From positions 1 to 64,000 of the forward strand of contig CAOYQO010000002.1 in the NCBI GenBank assembly GCA_948566455.1: a stretch of DNA of 64,000 nucleotides, read 5' to 3'. The DNA comes from an uncultured Phocaeicola sp. (GTDB lineage: Bacteria > Bacteroidota > Bacteroidia > Bacteroidales > Bacteroidaceae). The notes under the pieces are model-generated. The model worked only from the letters and a program-made list of their open reading frames with translations, was not told where the DNA came from and did not search any database. Of this stretch, positions 42,986 to 52,511 are shown piece by piece (positions within the stretch are counted from its first letter, which is position 1; every line of letters starts with the position of its first letter). The position numbers and the translations under genes were made by a program.

Positions 42986-43270
42986 ATGGGAAAGAAAGAG
43001 ACCAAAAAATATTCTGATATTCCAGTGCAACAAACGAACGCTTCCGAACCGTCAGGTATCTACGGAGATATAAATGCGATGAAGGTTCAATTGGTCAATC
43101 GTATAATGCGTATAGACGAACCGGAAGAATTAAATTCTGTATTGGAGTTTGTGAAAGAACGCATTGCACAAAAAGATAAATTTGAGCAGGAATGGGAACA
43201 GGGACTAACCGTTGAGGATTTCCGCATACAGTGTAAACGCAAATTAAAAGAAATGTATGCTCGCAACTAA
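42986..43270 (+). CDS. Putative antitoxin
   Basis: The 94-residue product (from ATG 42986; a TTG at 42959 is nearly at the transcription start and unlikely) has a loose N-terminus and a helical C-terminal half (AMKVQLVNRIMRIDEPEELNSV, then FEQEWEQGLTVEDF) with many charges, as in antitoxins that neutralise RelE/ParE-like toxins. It overlaps the following toxin-like frame by 14 bases, the typical gene order antitoxin then toxin. No DNA-binding motif is obvious. The assignment rests on size, order and partner. Confidence 0.6.
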   Translation: MGKKETKKYSDIPVQQTNASEPSGIYGDINAMKVQLVNRIMRIDEPEELNSVLEFVKERIAQKDKFEQEWEQGLTVEDFRIQCKRKLKEMYARN

Positions 43271-43602
43271 AATCCTTATACACCCTTCTGTTTCAGATTT
43301 TTTTAGAGGAACTTCCTAATATCCTGATAACTGAAGGCTATCTGAATATTTATGAAAATGCAGAACTACTTGTAGACGAAATTATCGATTTTATTCAGGA
43401 AATTCCAACAGCAGTTCATTACCACCTCAGCCCTTCAGCCGAAAGCCATTTTTCCCGTTACGGAGAAAATATACAATACACTTTTTTCAAAAGAAGCAAG
43501 TCACCTCGTACAACATGGTATATCTTTTTCATTAAACAAGACGAACGTATTCTGGTTAAGTATATAACAAACAATCACAAGGAAGGACAATACATACGTT
43601 AA
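43257..43602 (+). pseudogene. RelE/ParE-like toxin, frameshifted in a T7 run
   Basis: Translation from ATG 43257 gives MLATKILIHPSVSDFF and meets a stop at 43317. From 43303 the next frame continues without stop to TAA 43600 (LEELPNILITEGYLNIYENA and so on, ending HKEGQYIR). Removing one T from the seven T residues at 43298-43304 joins both into one protein of about 114 residues with a RelE/ParE-like C-terminus (TTWYIFFIKQDERILVKYI). Either the gene is inactivated, or slippage at the T run restores it in part of the molecules, or the base is a sequencing error. Confidence 0.7.
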
Positions 43603-43615
43603 GATTTGCTCGTCA

Positions 43616-45769
43616 CTATTTAAACCTCGACCTATCCACTTCCTCCCTCTTCTTCTCCCTGTATCCTCCGAATTTATACGTAAACGACACCCTGATTTCC
43701 CTGAAACAAGTATAATCATTCGTCACGTTCTGCGTACCAAAACGGATGCGTGGTTTTATCTGTCCCGTCTCAAAGATATCATTGCAATAAAGATTCAGAA
43801 TAGCCTTTCCTTTGGCAAAGCCATACCGCAAAGCAGCATTTACATACCCTGAAGACGGTAAATCATAAATTCCCTGAGTCGCTTTACTACGAGCCATTCC
43901 CGTCAGTGTCAGTTTCAGATCAGGCTTCTTAGAAAGAGTGAAAGTATTTGTCAGTACGGCAATACCATAACAAATATTCCGGTTGAAAGGAATATCCCAG
44001 AAATCCTCATCTTTCTCATGATGCCATACACCAATCAAAGTTAAACGAGAATTTAACAATTGCTTTATATCAAATGGTATAGAAGCCTGTAATCCTGCTT
44101 GTTGCTGGTAATTAAAATTCAAATGCTTATAGATCTCCACCAGACGTTCGGAGGATTGATAAAGAGTCTGGACTGAGTAATCTTTCGTATGATTAAACCA
44201 TGCACTGAAGATGTATTTACTCTTCAAAATATGTGTCAACTGAAGTTGATATTCCTGAGCCGGTTTCAGGAACGGGTTCCCATGTATTTCAGAATATCCA
44301 CCGCCCAGATAAGAAATAGCATCCTGTACCGCCCAATAATCAGGATAATCTTTATCACTGCTCAAAGCCAATTGCCAAACATAGCCGGGGGCGGGCATAT
44401 AACTCAGGTTAATGGTAGGATACCAATCCCATTGATTCCATACCGGTGTCTTATAATGTTCCACGGCAAGCGAAGCATCCAGGGAAAGTTTATCACCAAA
44501 ACTTTTATTGAAACCCGCATAGAAGTTCAGAGTTTGTTCGCGACGGCGGGATTGCATATTATCGGGAATACCTGTGCTTACACCTGCCTTTGTTCCCACA
44601 CCCTTCTCCGTATCATAATAATATTGATAACTGTGGTCGATACTGGTAGTATAAACGGCACCATAATTCAATCCCCATCCACGCCCCAGATTATGCTCCT
44701 GGGCAAGGAAGAATTTCCAGCGATTGATGCGCTGACAGTCTTCAGTATAAAAGGCCAGCTCTTCACCTTGCATGCTGCTATGCAATAACTGATCGGATGG
44801 AGAACGGTAATAAGTCAATTCAGCACCAGCTTTCAGTCCGAAAGGTGTACGGTAATCCAGACGCCCATTGTGCAGCCAATCGGTACTGCTGCTACGGGTG
44901 TTGGACTGCTGCGTACCGTAAATATCCATCAGACTGTGGTAAGTCGAATAACTTCCATTATAAACAAAACTCAGCTGATGATCCTTGGCAATATTGTAAT
45001 CCGCCCCTACCCGGAAACTATGGGTATGTGAACGGCTCCGGCCCATCTCATCGGTTGTGATGTGATGAACCGAACCGTCCGCCAGAGAGTGCATAGCTTC
45101 TTTATCGGTTAAAGAATATCCCCGTCCGTGGTTGTGTGAGTAAAGAAAATCTGCTGAGAATTTATTTCCATTATAGATCAGGCTGGCACGTTCGTTGAAG
45201 CCCTCGTAATGTTTCTGATTATATTTGCCATAAAGCTCTCCCTGCCAGGAAGACGGGCCTCCGGTGCTTTGTTTCAGTGTGATATTGATAAGTGCACCCC
45301 GCACCTGATAGCGTGCCGGAGCATTGTACATCACTTCCGCCTTCTCAATGCGACTGGAGGGGATACTTTTCAGCAAAGAATAAAGCTGTTCGGTACTCAT
45401 GGTGGTAACTTTGCCATCCAGTATTACAGTTACCCCCTGCCCTGCCAACATCAACCCGCCATTCATCTCGGTTACGCCCGGCAGTTCCTTCACAGCGTCA
45501 TAAGCATTATCTACGGGTAGATTGCCGATAAGGCGCGGAAGATCGTACACCAGTTTACCTTGCTCCGCTTTCACGATGGGACGTTGCCCGGTAATCATTA
45601 CTTCAGGAAGAGATTGATAAAGACTGTCCAGCTGCTTGTCTTGTGTTATAATACTGTCCGCGCTGAGCGTCCGTTCGCTCTCTACATCCGTACTCTTTGT
45701 TATTTCCTGAGCGGAAACTCCTGCACTCAATGCACATAGCATCAGGGAAAGATAGTAATAAGACTTCAT
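43616..45769 (-). CDS. Outer-membrane beta-barrel protein, TonB-receptor-like
   Basis: The 717-residue protein has a signal peptide (ALSAGVSAQ) and a plug-like domain (about 45 to 150: GQRPIVKAEQGKLVYDLPRL, AVKELPGVTEMNG, DGKVTTMSTEQLYSLLKSIP). A large barrel of the OMP_b-brl_3 type with many aromatic-rich strands follows. It lacks the N-terminal carboxypeptidase-like domain of SusC proteins and no SusD partner is near, so it is not a glycan-uptake SusC. Ligand unknown. I chose ATG 45769 because the signal peptide starts there. It is divergent from a two-component system across tandem repeats and may be its target. Confidence 0.85.
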   Translation of the reverse strand: MKSYYYLSLMLCALSAGVSAQEITKSTDVESERTLSADSIITQDKQLDSLYQSLPEVMITGQRPIVKAEQGKLVYDLPRLIGNLPVDNAYDAVKELPGVTEMNGGLMLAGQGVTVILDGKVTTMSTEQLYSLLKSIPSSRIEKAEVMYNAPARYQVRGALINITLKQSTGGPSSWQGELYGKYNQKHYEGFNERASLIYNGNKFSADFLYSHNHGRGYSLTDKEAMHSLADGSVHHITTDEMGRSRSHTHSFRVGADYNIAKDHQLSFVYNGSYSTYHSLMDIYGTQQSNTRSSSTDWLHNGRLDYRTPFGLKAGAELTYYRSPSDQLLHSSMQGEELAFYTEDCQRINRWKFFLAQEHNLGRGWGLNYGAVYTTSIDHSYQYYYDTEKGVGTKAGVSTGIPDNMQSRRREQTLNFYAGFNKSFGDKLSLDASLAVEHYKTPVWNQWDWYPTINLSYMPAPGYVWQLALSSDKDYPDYWAVQDAISYLGGGYSEIHGNPFLKPAQEYQLQLTHILKSKYIFSAWFNHTKDYSVQTLYQSSERLVEIYKHLNFNYQQQAGLQASIPFDIKQLLNSRLTLIGVWHHEKDEDFWDIPFNRNICYGIAVLTNTFTLSKKPDLKLTLTGMARSKATQGIYDLPSSGYVNAALRYGFAKGKAILNLYCNDIFETGQIKPRIRFGTQNVTNDYTCFREIRVSFTYKFGGYREKKREEVDRSRFK

Positions 45770-45816
45770 GTTCATTTGTTTTAGATACGACATAAATGTG
45801 TTCAGACTTAGAGATG

Positions 45817-45914
45817 ATTGGGTGTCAACCTTGGTTGACAGGTCGATTAAGCTTGGTTGACAGATCCATTAACCTTAGTTGACAGGCCGGTTAACCAAGG
45901 TTGACACCCAATTA
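45817..45914. repeat. Four 22-bp tandem repeats inside a 20-bp inverted repeat
   Basis: Units start at 45828, 45850, 45872 and 45894; they share CTTGGTTGACA or close variants followed by a less conserved part ending ATTA or GTTA. The arms 45817-45836 and 45893-45912 are perfect reverse complements. Spacing of 22 bp (two helical turns) fits an array of regulator-binding sites between two divergent genes. Confidence 0.75.
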
Positions 45915-46116
45915 TGCAAGGGACTGCACAAGATTCTCCCTATACCTTTTGCAAAAGATGCCTTGTGCAAAAACGAATCATCCCTTAAGCTCTTGCACTG
46001 CAAAGTACGGTGAAATCTTCCGGACTTTGTGTTATCTGGAACTTACGTAGTCTTATCTAGTGTTATCTGAAGTGTTATTTAGTCTTACCGTCCATACATG
46101 TACCGGTTATCTTTCC

Positions 46117-46124
46117 TATCTTTG
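46117..46124 (+). promoter_or_regulatory. -7 promoter element of the sensor kinase gene
   Basis: TATCTTTG matches TAnnTTTG and lies 23 bases before the ATG at 46147, which supports that start over an in-frame ATG at 46060. Confidence 0.6.
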
Positions 46125-46146
46125 TCCATATAAATACAAGAGCTAC

Positions 46147-47784
46147 ATGAAACTGCCATTCAGACCTATTGCCATATTAGTCATAATCTCTCTGCTGGGT
46201 ATCTTTATTTACCAGGCATACTGGATCACGGGGCTATACAAAACGATGAAGCACGAACTGGAACAAAGCATCGTAGAGGCCATGCGCATGAGTGATTATA
46301 ATGAGATGATGCTGCGTGTAAAGGAGATGCAAAAAGAAAATAAAGCCCACGGTTCCGTAGAGGTTTCAGCAGGATACAATTCCGATTCCGGAAAATCATT
46401 TGTCCGCAGCAGTACAACTGTTAACCAAACAGACAGTGCCGGAAGTCGTTCACTTTTAAAAGAAGGTATCCCTATGAAGTATGACAGTGTATCAGTAAGT
46501 TATCCGAATGACTCGACAAGAGATATCCTTTTCACACGAGGACAGGAAGGCACAAATATTTCAGTCTGGGCAGAAAGAGATTCAGTAAAAGAGGTCCTGG
46601 AAGATACAGTGATTAATGAGGATGAACCTCAGGCTTCTTTAAGAGCCGAAGGTGGAATAGACATGATGCTGCGTGACCAAAGCAGTATGGTGGAACTTGC
46701 CACTTTCATCCAGCGTGGAATGCACTCGGGACTGGATATTTTTATAGAACCTGATATAGCCGTTTATGACAGTCTGCTCAATACCTATCTGCAAGAACGG
46801 GGGCTTAAACTTCCCTACCGATTGGAGCGTCTTCATTCCGGTGCCGATCCGGACTCAACGCTGGTTTACACTGATACGCTTGCCATTGTCGGGACTCCCG
46901 GATACATGCCCAGTGAAAAAGCAAAACAATATAATTATGCTTTCGACATTCACTCCAATCAAAGTTACCGCCTCACGATAGAACCTATTTATAAGCTTGT
47001 ATTGCGACAGATGAGCGGTATTCTTACCACATCATTCGTTATTCTTATTATATTAGGCTTCTCCTTCTGGTTTCTTATCCGCACCATTTTGCGGCAGAAA
47101 ACACTGGAAGAGATGAAGAGCGACTTTACCAACAATATCACCCACGAACTGAAAACACCTATTGCCGTGGCGTATGCCGCCAACGATGCTTTGCTTAATT
47201 TTAATCTGGCAGAAGACAAGCAACAACGGGATAAGTATCTGGGTATCTGCCAGGAACAGTTACAGCGATTAAGCGGACTGGTGGAACAAATTCTCTCCAT
47301 GAGTATGGAACGCCGTAAAACCTTCCGTCTGCATCCGGAGGCGCTCAGTTTGCACGATCTGTTCCCGGCACTCATCGAACAGCATAAACTGAAAGCAGGT
47401 AAGCCTGTAGAAATCAATCTCGACATTGCACCGGAAGACCTGACAATCATTGCCGACCGTACACACTTCAGTAATATTCTGAGTAACCTGATAGATAATG
47501 CCATCAAATACTCTCCGGATAAAGCCGACATAATGATCTGTTGCCGGAAAAAGGAAACGGAACAAGTGGAAATCTCGGTTACAGACCACGGTATTGGTAT
47601 CCCTACGGATAAACAGCCTCACATTTTCGATAAATTCTACCGGGTTCCGACAGGAAATATCCACAATACCAAAGGCTACGGGCTGGGGCTTTTCTACGTA
47701 AAGACAATGGTAGAAAAGCACGGTGGAATTGTAACTGTACGAAGTGAAGCGGGAAAAGGAAGTACTTTTACAATAAGAATCTGA
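46147..47784 (+). CDS. Membrane sensor histidine kinase
   Basis: The 545-residue kinase has a membrane helix at about 8 to 27, a periplasmic sensor of about 270 residues without a family I recognise, and a second helix at about 300 to 320. HisKA carries FTNNITHELKTPIAVAYAAND (phospho-acceptor His near 345). The ATPase domain has NLIDNAIKYSPDKA, DHGIGIP and GYGLGLFYVK. It pairs with the OmpR-type regulator encoded 55 bases further on. The start MKLPFRPIAILV was chosen because of the promoter and the immediate membrane helix. Its neighbour across the repeats, the barrel protein, could be the regulated gene. Confidence 0.93.
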   Translation: MKLPFRPIAILVIISLLGIFIYQAYWITGLYKTMKHELEQSIVEAMRMSDYNEMMLRVKEMQKENKAHGSVEVSAGYNSDSGKSFVRSSTTVNQTDSAGSRSLLKEGIPMKYDSVSVSYPNDSTRDILFTRGQEGTNISVWAERDSVKEVLEDTVINEDEPQASLRAEGGIDMMLRDQSSMVELATFIQRGMHSGLDIFIEPDIAVYDSLLNTYLQERGLKLPYRLERLHSGADPDSTLVYTDTLAIVGTPGYMPSEKAKQYNYAFDIHSNQSYRLTIEPIYKLVLRQMSGILTTSFVILIILGFSFWFLIRTILRQKTLEEMKSDFTNNITHELKTPIAVAYAANDALLNFNLAEDKQQRDKYLGICQEQLQRLSGLVEQILSMSMERRKTFRLHPEALSLHDLFPALIEQHKLKAGKPVEINLDIAPEDLTIIADRTHFSNILSNLIDNAIKYSPDKADIMICCRKKETEQVEISVTDHGIGIPTDKQPHIFDKFYRVPTGNIHNTKGYGLGLFYVKTMVEKHGGIVTVRSEAGKGSTFTIRI

Positions 47785-47839
47785 ATAACGTTGCTTGTTA
47801 TGATGCATTACATTGCTTGTTATAAAAAAGAATCAAGAT

Positions 47840-48535
47840 ATGGACAAAATCAAGGTACTGCTGGTTGAGGATGAACAAACCCTCGCCATGATTATCAAAG
47901 ATACACTAGAAGGCCAGAACTTCATCATCCATACTGCTGCCGATGGCGAGGAAGGTCTGCGTATGTTCTTCGACTTACGCCCTGATGTACTGGTAGCAGA
48001 TGTTATGATGCCCCGTATGGATGGTTTTGAAATGGTACGCCACATCCGCCAAACCGACAAACGAACTCCGGTACTTTTTCTCACCGCCCGTTCTTCCATC
48101 AACGATGTGGTGGAAGGCTTTGAACTCGGAGCCAACGACTATCTGAAAAAGCCTTTCGGCATGCAGGAACTTATCGTGCGCATTAAAGCGCTGGTAGGCA
48201 AAGCATTTACATTTAAAGAGGAACCGAAGAAAGAAGAAACTTGTTTCGAGATAGGCGATTACCATTTCAACTCTGTCACACAGATATTGTCCCATACCGG
48301 AATAGAGCAGGAACTCTCCCACCGCGAGGCCGAAATACTGAAGCGCCTGTGCGAAAACCGTAATCAGGTAGTGAATACCCAGAATATCCTGCTCGATCTT
48401 TGGGGGGACGACAGCTTCTTCAATTCGCGCAGCCTGCACGTGTTCATCACTAAATTACGGCATAAACTTTCCAAGGACGAACGTATCCGCATTGTCAATG
48501 TCCGAGGCATCGGATACAAACTTATCATCAACTGA
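47840..48535 (+). CDS. OmpR-type response regulator
   Basis: The 231-residue protein has a receiver domain (VEDEQ; phospho-acceptor Asp in VLVADVMMPRMDG; Thr in FLTAR; Lys in LKKPFG) and a winged-helix DNA-binding domain (from about 130). The latter ends NVRGIGYKLI, the usual end of the Trans_reg_C domain. I chose ATG 47840 (MDKIKVLLVEDE). It should be phosphorylated by the kinase encoded just upstream. OmpR-type dimers bind direct repeats, so the 22-bp repeats at 45828-45914 are an attractive target. Confidence 0.93.
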   Translation: MDKIKVLLVEDEQTLAMIIKDTLEGQNFIIHTAADGEEGLRMFFDLRPDVLVADVMMPRMDGFEMVRHIRQTDKRTPVLFLTARSSINDVVEGFELGANDYLKKPFGMQELIVRIKALVGKAFTFKEEPKKEETCFEIGDYHFNSVTQILSHTGIEQELSHREAEILKRLCENRNQVVNTQNILLDLWGDDSFFNSRSLHVFITKLRHKLSKDERIRIVNVRGIGYKLIIN

Positions 48536-48558
48536 AACTTCTGTTACGGAAATAAGAA

Positions 48559-48593
48559 AACGGGCTGCATTTCTACACGAGATACAGCCCGTT
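48559..48593 (+). terminator. Terminator after the response regulator gene
   Basis: A 9-bp stem (48559-48567 with 48585-48593) ends CCCGTTCATTT; the T-tract is weak. Confidence 0.6.
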
Positions 48594-48779
48594 CATTTAC
48601 TGGTTAGAGAGGAACAAAATAGATTGCTTATCTACTAATTCAATTATTTACACCTCAAAGATAATAACTATTTCCAAACAACCGTATACAATATACAACT
48701 TTTATTTTAATAAATGCTATATATTTCCATAATTCATACTTATTTCATATATTCGCCATTAAATAAAGGCTATTAAGTA

Positions 48780-49325
48780 ATGAAATATATAGGACTAATC
48801 ATACTTTTCTGTCTTTTCTCCTTCCGGGTAAATGCTCAGAATGAAATACCAGCTGACAGCGTGCGTAGTATGAATATGCCGGAAACAAAGGATTTTGATG
48901 GTTTTCTTCTGGATATGAATTTAATGAAGATGGCAGCTCCCCAAGTGCCTAAAATGAAATTGGAAATTCCGGATGCCAGCAAAGATTATAGTTTCTTATT
49001 TCGCCTGGACCCGAACATAACCTACTCTCAAGGCTACTCACACCTGTTTAGCTTGGGTAGTTCCACCCTATACAGTATGAATCCTTTCGGATTGACAGGT
49101 TTTGGTTCATCTCCTCAAAACCTGCAGATGGGAAGTTTCCGATTGAAGAATGGCATGCGTATCAATACCTATGGAGAATACAACAAGGACGGATGGAAAG
49201 TTCCAAATCCTTCTGCTTTACCGTGGGAACGGAATAATTTTAAAGGCGCTTTTGAACTGAAATCAGCGAATGGATCATTCGGCATAAGAATCGAAGTGCA
49301 ACAAGGAAGAACAGCACCTTATTAA
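48780..49325 (+). CDS. Small exported protein of unknown function (DUF4858-like?)
   Basis: The 181-residue product has a signal peptide (LIILFCLFSFRVNAQ, cut after NAQ) and no membrane helix afterwards. The mature part is rich in Met, Phe and Tyr (SHLFSLGSSTLYSMNPFGLTG). The size and style resemble a Bacteroides family I recall as DUF4858, but I am not sure. It precedes the RmlD-like gene by 7 bases and is probably in the same transcript. Role unknown; outer-membrane or periplasmic location is inferred. Confidence 0.7.
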   Translation: MKYIGLIILFCLFSFRVNAQNEIPADSVRSMNMPETKDFDGFLLDMNLMKMAAPQVPKMKLEIPDASKDYSFLFRLDPNITYSQGYSHLFSLGSSTLYSMNPFGLTGFGSSPQNLQMGSFRLKNGMRINTYGEYNKDGWKVPNPSALPWERNNFKGAFELKSANGSFGIRIEVQQGRTAPY

Positions 49326-49332
49326 AGAAGAT

Positions 49333-50238
49333 ATGAATATGAAGAAAAAAATCTTGGTTATAGGCGCCAACGGGTTTACAGGACGCCGGATATTAAATGA
49401 TTTGTCGCGCAACGACGAATACATTGTAACGGGCTGTTCCCTGCATGATGACATTGCTCCCGGTTCTGGAAATTATCGTTTTATCAGTGCAGACATCTGC
49501 CAGATGGGAGAACAAAGTGCACTGTTCAGGGAAGTACGCCCTAATGTAGTGATCAACACTTCTGCCTTATCTGTTCCTGATTATTGCGAAGCTCACCATG
49601 AGGAAGCGGATAGTATCAACGTCAATGCTGTAGGACAATTGGCATTCCGGTGTGAAGCATCCGCTGCACGCCTTATCCATCTTTCTACCGACTTTGTATT
49701 CAATGGAGATACAACGCAGCTTTATACGGAAGTAGATACGCCTGATCCAGTCAACTATTATGGTGTCACCAAGCTGAAAGGTGAAAAACGGGCAGCTGAG
49801 TTATGTAGTAATTACGCCATTGCCCGTGTAGCAGTAGTCTATGGCGCTGCCTTACCGGGACAACATGGAAATGTACTACAATTGGTTGCCGACCGTTTAA
49901 GAAACAACGAAGAAATACGAGTCGTTTCCGACCAGTGGCGTACAGCAACTTATGTAGGTGATGTTTCGCAAGGAATAGAGAAGCTGATAAACTATCCTAA
50001 TAATGGCATCTTCCATATCTGTGGTTCGGAATGTCTGACAATAGCTGATATTGCCTACCGCATAGCAGATATCCTGAACCTGGACTATTCTTTAATTCTG
50101 CCAGTCACCACCAAGCAAATGGAAGAAGCAACTCCCCGCCCCCGCTTCAGTGGATTGAGCATAGAAAAAGCACGCAGGGAATTAGGATACCAGCCACACA
50201 CTCTGGAAGAAGGGATAAGACTCATGTTTAGTGTTTAG
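49333..50238 (+). CDS. RmlD-like NAD(P)-dependent sugar nucleotide reductase
   Basis: The 301-residue protein is an extended short-chain dehydrogenase. The dinucleotide-binding GANGFTGRRI is at 10 to 19. A catalytic YYGVTKLKGE (Tyr-x3-Lys) lies near 139, with an upstream Ser/Thr in HLSTDFVF. The C-terminal half matches the RmlD substrate-binding family. It could reduce dTDP-4-dehydrorhamnose, but no other rml genes are near, and related proteins have other roles. It is 7 bases after the small exported protein. The stop codon lies in a palindrome shared with the convergent helicase gene. Confidence 0.8.
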   Translation: MNMKKKILVIGANGFTGRRILNDLSRNDEYIVTGCSLHDDIAPGSGNYRFISADICQMGEQSALFREVRPNVVINTSALSVPDYCEAHHEEADSINVNAVGQLAFRCEASAARLIHLSTDFVFNGDTTQLYTEVDTPDPVNYYGVTKLKGEKRAAELCSNYAIARVAVVYGAALPGQHGNVLQLVADRLRNNEEIRVVSDQWRTATYVGDVSQGIEKLINYPNNGIFHICGSECLTIADIAYRIADILNLDYSLILPVTTKQMEEATPRPRFSGLSIEKARRELGYQPHTLEEGIRLMFSV

Positions 50239-50304
50239 TGATGAGTGATTAGCCAAGTTTGTATAACATTCCAACTACTAATCACTCACCACTAATCACT
50301 AAAC
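50226..50304. repeat. AGTGATTAG-type palindrome at convergent stop codons
   Basis: Arms of 27 bases (50226-50252 and 50278-50304) are complementary with two mismatches. The stop codons of both convergent genes (50236-50238 and, on the other strand, 50294-50292) lie within the arms. Confidence 0.7.
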
Positions 50305-52511
50305 AACGTTTCCGCAATCCCACTTTCTTTTTTATACATTCGTACCATTTCCAAGAGTTCATCTCCATACTTTTCCACTCCTTTTTTACCAAAGTAAGGA
50401 ATGCGGAGAAGAGTGGTCTTATCTTCCGGCAATAAATTCGTAATACCGAGAATTGCCTTTTGTTGAATTACAGTATATACCGGTAATCCCAACCGGGATG
50501 CTTCTGCATTGCGCCATGCCACCAGACGCTTGTACAATTCGGGATGCAGGATGTCCGAAGGTACTTCCACAGTTGCCTCCCTTTTACGTGCAGAACTACT
50601 TCCACCGTCTTCAGTTTCGTCTTTACGTTTTCTTCTTCCGGAAAAGTTGCCGCCGCGTTTTTCTCCTTTATCCTTACCCGATGCGGCATCGTCAATGGAG
50701 AGGACGGACTTTTGTTTCAGATATTCGCCTACATGGAATCCCTTATCAATTACGAATTCCAGCAAATCGACTTTCAAGAGAAGCAAATCATCCAACTCTT
50801 CACTGACAGCCTTCAACTGTTTCTTTAGCTCTTTATTGTCAGACTCTACAATTGTACTACTTCTGATGGCATCCAAGGGCGTCAATTGTTCTTTGAAATA
50901 TTCTGCTCCCAAGTGAATGCGCTCCTGCAAACTTTTATCTGTAGCATAATCCGCTGCACCATCAACCAGGCGAGTATATTGTAAGCTAAACTTTTGAGCA
51001 ACTTTCGTAACCTTCTCATGGAAACGTTCCGTTTCTGATTTATATTCAACCAGCAGTTTAGGATAGAGTTGGTACAAGTGTTCATCCAATAACCTCACAA
51101 AACGCTTCAATGCCAGTTCCAATGGTAAGAAATCAAACAATCCTGATAACAATTCCAGAAAATACGATTGTTGCAATCTCCGGTAACGCGTTTCATCAGG
51201 CTCATTTCTACGTGCATCTTCTGTAAAGGTACCCACAGCACTGTCACTGATTACTGCCCTGGCAGATAATGGAGCACTTAATACCAGACCTTCCAACGTC
51301 TTGCAACGGCTCAGAGCCACATACGTCTGTCCATGTGCAAAGGAAGCGCTGGCATCAATTATTGCACGCTCAAACGTCAACCCCTGACTTTTATGAATGG
51401 TTATAGCCCATGCCAGTTTCAGTGGGAATTGTTTGAAGACTCCCTCTATATCTTCTGTAATCTCTTTTGTCTCTTCATCCAGCACGTATTTTGCATTGGT
51501 CCATTCCTCTTCTTGCAGCATAAAGACGTCCTCACTTCCTTTACTACGCACCTCAATGCCTAAAGCGGATACATTTACCACCTCACCGATCATGCCATTG
51601 TAATAACGGTGTTCACCGGATGAATCGTTCTTTACAAACATGATTTGCGCACCACGTTTTAACTCCAGTACTTCATCAGTAGGATAAGAATACTCCGGGA
51701 ATTTTCCATCTATCTGGGCGCGAAAGGTAAAAGAACGTCCGGGCAGTTGTGCCAGTTCATATTCATTGATACGTTGCGCCTGGTAATTATGGGTGGTAAG
51801 TTGGATATATCCTTCCTCTTTCGCAGGATTGAAATTTGGAATGTATCTACAGTTCAGTTCATCCAACAAAGTTTTGTCACAACGATTCTCCCGGATACGG
51901 TTCAACATATCCAGAAAATGAGTATCACTCTGTCGATAAACTTTCTTCAATTCAATGGTACAGTACTCCGATTTCCTCAATGCATGGCTGGAAAAGAAAT
52001 AGGGAGTATCATAATAGCGGTTTAGCATCTGCCATTCTTCGTCTTTGATAACCGGAGCAAGTTGCTGCAAATCTCCGATCATCAATAATTGTACACCACC
52101 AAAAGGCTTGCTACGGTCACGGAAACGACGCAACACATCATCTATCGCATCCAAGAGGTCGGCACGTACCATACTGATCTCATCAATCACAAGCAGGTCT
52201 ATACTACGCATGATGTTAAGTTTCTCTTTTCCGAAACGGAAACGGTATTGTGCCTTACCATCCGCACTGAATGAAGTATCGGGTACGTAAGGAGCAAAAG
52301 GTAGCTGGAAAAAAGAATGAATAGTTACACCACCTGCATTAATAGCCGCAATGCCTGTCGGGGCAAGAACAACCATACGTTTAGGACTTCCGGACTTCAA
52401 TTGTCGCAAGAATGTAGTTTTTCCAGTACCTGCTTTACCGGTCAGGAAGAGATGAGTGCCTGTATTTTCTATAAATTGCCATGCAAGTGACAATTCCGGG
52501 TTTTGTTCCAT
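50292..52511 (-). CDS. Pif1/RecD-like DNA helicase with C-terminal HRDC-type domain
   Basis: The 739-residue helicase has Walker A LTGKAGTGKTTFL (about 22 to 34), motif II VIDEISMV and motif III GDLQQLAPV. VYRQSD is motif IV-like, and the C-terminal motifs are AITIHKSQGLTF and YVALSRCKTLEG. Together these mark the SF1B Pif1 group. The middle (430 to 600) is helical. A basic low-complexity linker (GGNFSGRRKRKDETEDGG) separates it from an HRDC-like domain (about 655 to 730, LYKRLVAWRNAEASRLGLP). It probably resolves DNA structures or R-loops in replication or repair. It is convergent with the RmlD-like gene. Confidence 0.88.
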   Translation of the reverse strand: MEQNPELSLAWQFIENTGTHLFLTGKAGTGKTTFLRQLKSGSPKRMVVLAPTGIAAINAGGVTIHSFFQLPFAPYVPDTSFSADGKAQYRFRFGKEKLNIMRSIDLLVIDEISMVRADLLDAIDDVLRRFRDRSKPFGGVQLLMIGDLQQLAPVIKDEEWQMLNRYYDTPYFFSSHALRKSEYCTIELKKVYRQSDTHFLDMLNRIRENRCDKTLLDELNCRYIPNFNPAKEEGYIQLTTHNYQAQRINEYELAQLPGRSFTFRAQIDGKFPEYSYPTDEVLELKRGAQIMFVKNDSSGEHRYYNGMIGEVVNVSALGIEVRSKGSEDVFMLQEEEWTNAKYVLDEETKEITEDIEGVFKQFPLKLAWAITIHKSQGLTFERAIIDASASFAHGQTYVALSRCKTLEGLVLSAPLSARAVISDSAVGTFTEDARRNEPDETRYRRLQQSYFLELLSGLFDFLPLELALKRFVRLLDEHLYQLYPKLLVEYKSETERFHEKVTKVAQKFSLQYTRLVDGAADYATDKSLQERIHLGAEYFKEQLTPLDAIRSSTIVESDNKELKKQLKAVSEELDDLLLLKVDLLEFVIDKGFHVGEYLKQKSVLSIDDAASGKDKGEKRGGNFSGRRKRKDETEDGGSSSARKREATVEVPSDILHPELYKRLVAWRNAEASRLGLPVYTVIQQKAILGITNLLPEDKTTLLRIPYFGKKGVEKYGDELLEMVRMYKKESGIAETLFSD

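Larger units (their letters stand above)
45770..46146. other. Divergent intergenic region of about 380 bases
   Basis: It contains tandem 22-bp repeats framed by a 20-bp inverted repeat (45817-45914), further small repeats GTCTTA/GTGTTATCT at 46049-46085 and the kinase promoter. No gene is supported. Confidence 0.6.

Noticed and set aside
43616..45769. SusC-type glycan importer
   Set aside because: No N-terminal carboxypeptidase-like domain and no susD gene beside it; the length is too short for SusC.
45828..45914. Possible CRISPR array
   Set aside because: Units follow each other directly at 22 bp without unique spacers of constant length, and no cas genes are near. It is a tandem operator-like repeat.
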